Below are positions 12,963 to 17,110 of a DNA stretch of 17,110 nucleotides, one piece after another; position 1 is the stretch's first letter, and each line of letters opens with the position of its first letter. The position numbers and the translations under genes were made by a program. Below the pieces are notes generated by a model. It was not told the DNA's origin. It did not search any database and worked only from the letters and a program-made list of their open reading frames with translations. This DNA comes from Shewanella sp. (GTDB taxonomy: Bacteria; Pseudomonadota; Gammaproteobacteria; Enterobacterales; Shewanellaceae). The DNA lies in assembly GCA_004195335.1 (NCBI GenBank), contig SDWK01000935.1:1-17110 (forward strand), read 5' to 3'.

Positions 12963-14846
12963 ATGGAAGTCGAGCTACTTGAAATTCGAAATTTCATCCG
13001 CCAATACCCCCCTTTTGATCAACTGCCAGAAGAAGCGTTAATCGAAGTTTCAAACAGTGTCGAGATCTCATATTACCGAGCTGACAGTATGATCATTGAG
13101 TCTGGTGATAAAATACACGAACTCTTTATGGTCCGCAGTGGAGTGGTCGAAATATATCGCCGTACTGGTGAGCTTTATAACCGTCTTGATCAAGGTGGCT
13201 TATTTGGGCAGATGGGGCTGTTAACCAGTAATAAAGTGCGTTTCCCAGCCAAATCGCTTAAAGACACCCTTTTATACTGCATTCCAGAAAAGATTTTTGA
13301 AGAGTTTTGCGAACGCTATGACGCCTTTGCCGACTTTGTTGAAGTAGAAGGCAGTATTCGATTACGGCAAGCGGTTGAAGATAATAGTGATGATGCCAAT
13401 TCACTGACCACCTCAAAGGTAAAGACTTTACTCAGTGGCGAGCCAGTGATGCTACCTACCACTACCACAATTCAGAACGTGGCCAAAATCATGTCTGCAG
13501 AGAATGTCTCAGCTGCAATCATCAATGATCCAAACCTCGCCGATGAAGGTGGTAATAGCTTTGTTGGCATAATTACTGAGCGCGATCTGTGCGCAAAAGT
13601 TATCGCGCAAGGGTTAGATGTCAATACCCAAGTGGTCGAGGTGATGTCTACAGAACTTATCTCTTTGGATCACAACGCCTATATTTTTGAAGCGATGCTA
13701 TTAATGCTTCGTTATAACGTTCATCACCTGCCCATTCTAAAAAACAAACAACCGATTGGCTTAATTGAAGTCACCGACATCATTCGTTATGAATCTCAAA
13801 ACAGCTTGTTGTTTGTCAGCAGTATTTTTCAGCAAAACAGCATCGAAGATTTGATTATGTTATCGAATCAACTCAAAGACTGTTTTGTCCGCATGATCAA
13901 CGAAGATGCCAGCTCACACATGGTGGGTCGAGCCATGTCGGAAATTGGCAGAAGTTTTAAACAACGTTTACTTGAATTGGCTGAAGAAAAATTTGGGCCA
14001 CCACCCGTGCCTTACTGCTTCTTAGCATTAGGCTCTATGGCCCGTGATGAACAACTTATCGTTACCGACCAAGACAATGCGATCATTCTCGATAATCAGT
14101 ACCAAGAGTCTCTGCATGGGGACTACTTTAAAGAGCTTTCCACTTATGTTTGTGATGGTTTGGCCGCGTGCGGTTACACCTATTGTACTGGCGATATCAT
14201 GGCAACTAATCCTGAGTATCGAAAAACCCAATCTCAATGGGAAGAGTGTTTTTCTGACTGGATTGATAATCCAAACCCGCAAACTCTGCTTAATTGCTCA
14301 ATCTTTTTCGATCTCTACGGTGTGTATGGCAGACCCAAGTGGGCTGAACAGTTGAACGCCTTTATCCTTAGAAAAGCGAAAAAGAACAACCGTTTCTTGG
14401 CCAGTCTTGCTAGAAATGCATTGAATCGCACCCCACCACTTGGCTTTTTTAAAGACTTTGTGATGGAAAAAGATGGTCGTCATAACAACTCCATTAATTT
14501 AAAAAGGCGAGGTACCGCACCTTTAGCCGACCTTATCCGTGTGCACGCCCTTGCTATCGGATCTCAATCGCAGAACTCATTTGATCGATTAGAAGACATC
14601 ATAGAAGCGGGGATTTTACCTCCATTAAAGGGTAAAGATCTGCAACATGCGATGGAATTCATCTCTTTGGTTCGCATTCGCCTTCAAGCGTTAGACATAG
14701 AGTCAGAGCAAGAGCCAGATAACAATATTGAGCCTGAAAACATGTCTGATTTTGAAAGACGTAACCTAAAAGATGCCTTTTTGGTCTTAAGCAGCGCGCA
14801 AAACTTTTTAAAGTTCCGCTACACAGCCAACAGCATGCAGGTGTAA
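12963..14846 (+). CDS. cNMP-binding / CBS-pair / DUF294 putative nucleotidyltransferase
   Basis: A 627-residue soluble multidomain protein. Residues ~15-130 are a cyclic-nucleotide-binding-like beta-roll; ~155-280 are two CBS repeats (GIITERDLCAKVI and PIGLIEVTDIIRY at their ends), which usually bind adenosine nucleotides; ~295-440 are the DUF294 Pol-beta-type nucleotidyltransferase domain; ~475-620 are the helical DUF294 C-terminal domain. The nucleotidyltransferase core is intact: Gly357-Ser358 and Asp369-x-Asp371 in GSMARDEQLIVTDQDNA, related to GlnD. In the first domain the phosphate-binding cassette reads FGQMGLLTSNKVRFPAKS, with Gln83 for the usual Glu, so cyclic-nucleotide binding is doubtful. 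The target is unknown. The start has only a weak GAG-type ribosome site. The exonuclease gene follows after 3 nt, indicating coupled translation and joint function. Confidence 0.9.
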   Translation: MEVELLEIRNFIRQYPPFDQLPEEALIEVSNSVEISYYRADSMIIESGDKIHELFMVRSGVVEIYRRTGELYNRLDQGGLFGQMGLLTSNKVRFPAKSLKDTLLYCIPEKIFEEFCERYDAFADFVEVEGSIRLRQAVEDNSDDANSLTTSKVKTLLSGEPVMLPTTTTIQNVAKIMSAENVSAAIINDPNLADEGGNSFVGIITERDLCAKVIAQGLDVNTQVVEVMSTELISLDHNAYIFEAMLLMLRYNVHHLPILKNKQPIGLIEVTDIIRYESQNSLLFVSSIFQQNSIEDLIMLSNQLKDCFVRMINEDASSHMVGRAMSEIGRSFKQRLLELAEEKFGPPPVPYCFLALGSMARDEQLIVTDQDNAIILDNQYQESLHGDYFKELSTYVCDGLAACGYTYCTGDIMATNPEYRKTQSQWEECFSDWIDNPNPQTLLNCSIFFDLYGVYGRPKWAEQLNAFILRKAKKNNRFLASLARNALNRTPPLGFFKDFVMEKDGRHNNSINLKRRGTAPLADLIRVHALAIGSQSQNSFDRLEDIIEAGILPPLKGKDLQHAMEFISLVRIRLQALDIESEQEPDNNIEPENMSDFERRNLKDAFLVLSSAQNFLKFRYTANSMQV

Positions 14847-14849
14847 ATA

Positions 14850-15566
14850 ATGCGCAATTTCAGCAATCAAGAGGTTTTAAATTGGCAAGCTTTTTTGAAA
14901 ATTAAAGCGCAAGAAAGTAAAGATAGTCGCCTAACTCACTTTTATAATGCCAGCACTTACCATGAGGAAATCAAGCTTAAGGATATTGATTTTGTTGCCT
15001 TAGATTTTGAAACCACCGGTCTAGATGCAAATCAAAACAGCATTATAAGCATTGGTTTAGTCCCTTTTACCCTGCAACGAATTGCTTGTAGACAGGCGAA
15101 ACACTGGTTTATAACACCGGAAGATAAACTCCAAGAAAATTCAATCATCATTCATGGTATTACCCACTCTGATCTGAAAGGTGCGCCGGGTCTACTGCGT
15201 ATCTTAGAGCAGTTATTGGATGAGCTGGCAGGAAAAATTGTGGTGGTGCATTACCGCAGAATTGAACGTGATTTTTTTGATGCTGCACTTCGCAGCTTGA
15301 TCAATGAGGGCATTGTTTTTCCCGTTGTCGATACCATGCAAATTGAAGCTGATATCCAGCAGGCTCGTCCGAAAAATATTATGGACTGGTTTAAACATAC
15401 CCGCCCAGAATCGATTCGTCTTGCCAATAGTCGTACCCGTTATAATCTGCCAACCTATCCACCACACGATGCCTTGACCGACGCGATTGCTACCGCTGAG
15501 TTACTGCAAGCACAAATTCACCACCACTTCAGCCCAGACACGCCAATTAAGAAACTTTGGTTATAA
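14850..15566 (+). CDS. DnaQ-like 3'-5' exonuclease with atypical ExoII motif
   Basis: A 238-residue RNase H-fold exonuclease of the DnaQ/epsilon superfamily. ExoI is LDFETTGLD with Asp52 and Glu54; ExoIII is PHDALTDAIATAELL with His206 and Asp211 (DEDDh type). ExoII departs from the usual HNxxFD: it reads HYRRIERDFF from His134, which puts Glu139 where Asp is expected and Tyr135 where Asn is expected. About 45 residues precede ExoI, longer than in a bare DnaQ domain. Pipelines often name such proteins DNA polymerase III subunit epsilon, but the true replicative dnaQ is normally next to rnhA, so a separate role is likely. It starts 3 nt after the DUF294 gene with no ribosome site of its own. 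Substrate (DNA, RNA or a small nucleotide) is unknown. Confidence 0.88.
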   Translation: MRNFSNQEVLNWQAFLKIKAQESKDSRLTHFYNASTYHEEIKLKDIDFVALDFETTGLDANQNSIISIGLVPFTLQRIACRQAKHWFITPEDKLQENSIIIHGITHSDLKGAPGLLRILEQLLDELAGKIVVVHYRRIERDFFDAALRSLINEGIVFPVVDTMQIEADIQQARPKNIMDWFKHTRPESIRLANSRTRYNLPTYPPHDALTDAIATAELLQAQIHHHFSPDTPIKKLWL

Positions 15567-15624
15567 AGCTGTGGTTATAAACCCTGAATGATAAAGCTAT
15601 GGCGATAAAGCTTTAGATATAAAA

Positions 15625-15671
15625 AAACCGAGTGATGCTAGATTACAAATAGTAATCCCATCACTCGGTTT
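15625..15671. terminator. Bidirectional terminator between convergent genes
   Basis: A perfect 13-bp stem AAACCGAGTGATG / CATCACTCGGTTT (15625-15637 and 15659-15671), with an inner 6-bp stem GATTAC / GTAATC (15641-15646 and 15652-15657). A-rich sequence lies on the left and T-rich on the right, so it serves the exonuclease transcript on the plus strand and the transporter transcript on the minus strand. Confidence 0.92.
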
Positions 15672-15697
15672 ATATTTTTATCTAACGGTTCGACAGA

Positions 15698-17110
15698 TTA
15701 ACGAAGACGTTGTTCTGTTCGTAGTCCCATTATCAAACTAACACACATCACCAACAAAATAATGGTGAACGGTAAGGCGGTCGAAATAGCACCGGCTTGC
15801 AAGGCTTCAATGGCTTCTGTGCCACCTACCCAAACCAGAGCTGCAGCAATAGCGCCTTCAATAAATGCCCAGAATACACGCTGAGGAATAGGTGCATCTA
15901 CTTTTCCACCTGATGTGATGCTATCAATAACCAGTGAACCTGAGTCTGATGAGGTCACAAAGAAAACCAGCACTAACACAACAGCAAGTAGAGACAAAAT
16001 ATTACCCATTGGCAATGCGTCAAACATTTGGAACATGGCTAGTGGCACTTCTGTTAGCCCTTTTTCGCCTAACGTACCGACTTTATTAACGATTTGATCA
16101 ATCGCAACACCACCAAATACAGACATCCAAAGCGTAGTAACAACCGTTGGCACAATAAGTACTGCTGTCATGAACTCACGAATTGTACGTCCACGTGAAA
16201 TGCGCGCAATGAACATGCCGACAAAAGGAGACCATGAAATCCACCATGCCCAATAGAAAACAGTCCAGCCATGCATCCAGGCTTCATCTTCACGGCCGAT
16301 TGGATTACTTAATGGAATAATGTTTTCAATGTATCCCATGACAGTTGTCGGAATAGTTCCCATGGATACTGCAAAAGTAACCAAAATCACAAACAGCACT
16401 AAAGCAAGCGCCAACAGCATATTGACATTACTGATGATCTTGACTCCACCATCAATACCACGGACTACCGACACAACAGCTAATAGAGTCACTATAAATA
16501 TGATGGCGATTTGCAGTGTTAATCCGTTTTCAATTCCGAATACATGGTGAAAACCACTCGCGGCTTGTTGAGCACCAAGTCCAAGGGATGTCGCAAGACC
16601 AAACAGGGTGGCAAGCACCGCTAGAATGTCAACAACATGCCCAGGCCAGCCCCAAGTGCGATCGCCTAGGATGGGGTAAAAGACTGAACGCATGGACAGC
16701 GGTAAGCCTTTATTGTAAGCGAAAAATGCTAACGACAGAGACACTACACCGTAAATTGCCCATGGGTGAAGTCCCCAATGGAACATAGTAGCGCCAAGAG
16801 CAAGCTTAGCGGCTTCCGGTGTGTTTGGTGTTACATTAAGTGGTGTTTCGTACCAACCGGTAAAGTAGGCAACAGGCTCTGCAACCCCCCAAAACATTAG
16901 TCCAATACCCATGCCAGCTGCAAATAACATTGCTATCCATGACTTCATCGAGTAATCGGTTTTTGCCTCATCACCACCTAAACGAATTTTGCCATATGGC
17001 GAAACAATCATTGCCAAACAAAACACGACAAAAATATTGGCAGACCACATAAACAAACCATCAAAAGCCCCAATGATTTGCCATTTTATGCCGTCTAATA
17101 CGGATTTTGA
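15698..17110 (-). CDS. BCCT-family transporter, N-terminally truncated by the window edge
   Basis: Inner-membrane betaine/carnitine/choline-type transporter. The frame stays open to base 17110, so 470 C-terminal residues are seen and the true start lies outside; a TTG near 17056 is internal. Family motifs, in fragment numbering, are GMGIGLMFWGVAEP (66-79), FHWGLHPWAIYG (110-121), FGLATSLGLG (170-179), YWAWWISWSPFVG (286-298) with IARISRGRTIREF next, and TSSDSGSLVID. GMGIG matches Na+-coupled BetP, where proton-coupled BetT has an Asp (GIGID). Trp289, Trp290 and Trp293 correspond to the BetP aromatic box (Trp373/374/377) that holds the trimethylammonium group. Na+-driven glycine betaine or related osmolyte uptake is therefore likely. 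The C-terminal tail is short (LIMGLRTEQRLR), without the long regulatory extension of BetP. It converges on the exonuclease gene. Confidence 0.92.
   Translation of the reverse strand, partial: SKSVLDGIKWQIIGAFDGLFMWSANIFVVFCLAMIVSPYGKIRLGGDEAKTDYSMKSWIAMLFAAGMGIGLMFWGVAEPVAYFTGWYETPLNVTPNTPEAAKLALGATMFHWGLHPWAIYGVVSLSLAFFAYNKGLPLSMRSVFYPILGDRTWGWPGHVVDILAVLATLFGLATSLGLGAQQAASGFHHVFGIENGLTLQIAIIFIVTLLAVVSVVRGIDGGVKIISNVNMLLALALVLFVILVTFAVSMGTIPTTVMGYIENIIPLSNPIGREDEAWMHGWTVFYWAWWISWSPFVGMFIARISRGRTIREFMTAVLIVPTVVTTLWMSVFGGVAIDQIVNKVGTLGEKGLTEVPLAMFQMFDALPMGNILSLLAVVLVLVFFVTSSDSGSLVIDSITSGGKVDAPIPQRVFWAFIEGAIAAALVWVGGTEAIEALQAGAISTALPFTIILLVMCVSLIMGLRTEQRLR

Noticed and set aside
14850..15566. 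Naming the exonuclease dnaQ (replicative epsilon subunit)
   Set aside because: Its ExoII motif is atypical, it is fused by spacing to a DUF294 gene, and rnhA is absent; the replicative copy is expected elsewhere.

Overview
The window reads as chromosomal DNA of a marine gammaproteobacterium, most likely Shewanella. The gene order ompW - SDR - YbaY-type lipoprotein - metA - thiolase - mmsA - acyl-CoA dehydrogenase - enoyl-CoA hydratase - 3-hydroxyisobutyryl-CoA hydrolase - mmsB - SDR is, from memory, the arrangement of the ivd (isoleucine/valine degradation) locus in that genus. The intergenic TTATACC/GGTATAA-ended element also looks like a Shewanella repeat. No database search was possible, so the genus is an inference.

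Layout. 1-741: an OmpW-type outer-membrane porin with a bidirectional terminator. 757-1594: a 10-copy perfect heptamer array touching the stop codon of a minus-strand short-chain dehydrogenase. 1595-2188: a gap holding a 269-bp MITE-like element and tandem met-box-like octamers. 2189-3626: a small lipoprotein and metA (homoserine O-succinyltransferase). 3627-4168: a gap with several short repeat families stacked together, then a dyad that probably controls the next operon. 4169-12315: seven plus-strand genes for branched-chain acyl-CoA breakdown, closed by a UUCG-loop terminator. 12365-12962: a gene-poor, apparently AT-richer gap that looks like a synteny junction. 12963-15566: a two-gene unit of a cNMP-binding/CBS/DUF294 nucleotidyltransferase and a DEDDh-type exonuclease. 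15625-15671: a shared terminator hairpin. 15698-17110: a minus-strand BCCT-family transporter cut off at its N-terminal end by the window edge.

How the genes work together. The ivd genes cover the mitochondrial-style valine route from isobutyryl-CoA: acyl-CoA dehydrogenase, enoyl-CoA hydratase, 3-hydroxyisobutyryl-CoA hydrolase (IvdE), 3-hydroxyisobutyrate dehydrogenase (MmsB), then methylmalonate-semialdehyde dehydrogenase (MmsA) to propionyl-CoA. The isoleucine branch shares the dehydrogenase and hydratase and adds the SDR (IvdG) and the thiolase (IvdA). The branched-chain keto acid dehydrogenase that feeds the route is not in the window. The operon has several longer internal leaders (before mmsA, before the acyl-CoA dehydrogenase, before the hydratase, before mmsB), some with strong inverted repeats, so expression is probably tuned gene by gene.

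The least explained part is the right-hand module. A multidomain nucleotide sensor and nucleotidyltransferase is tightly coupled to an exonuclease whose ExoII motif is unusual, and it faces a Na+-type betaine-like transporter. No CRISPR array, rRNA, tRNA, prophage or intact insertion sequence was seen.
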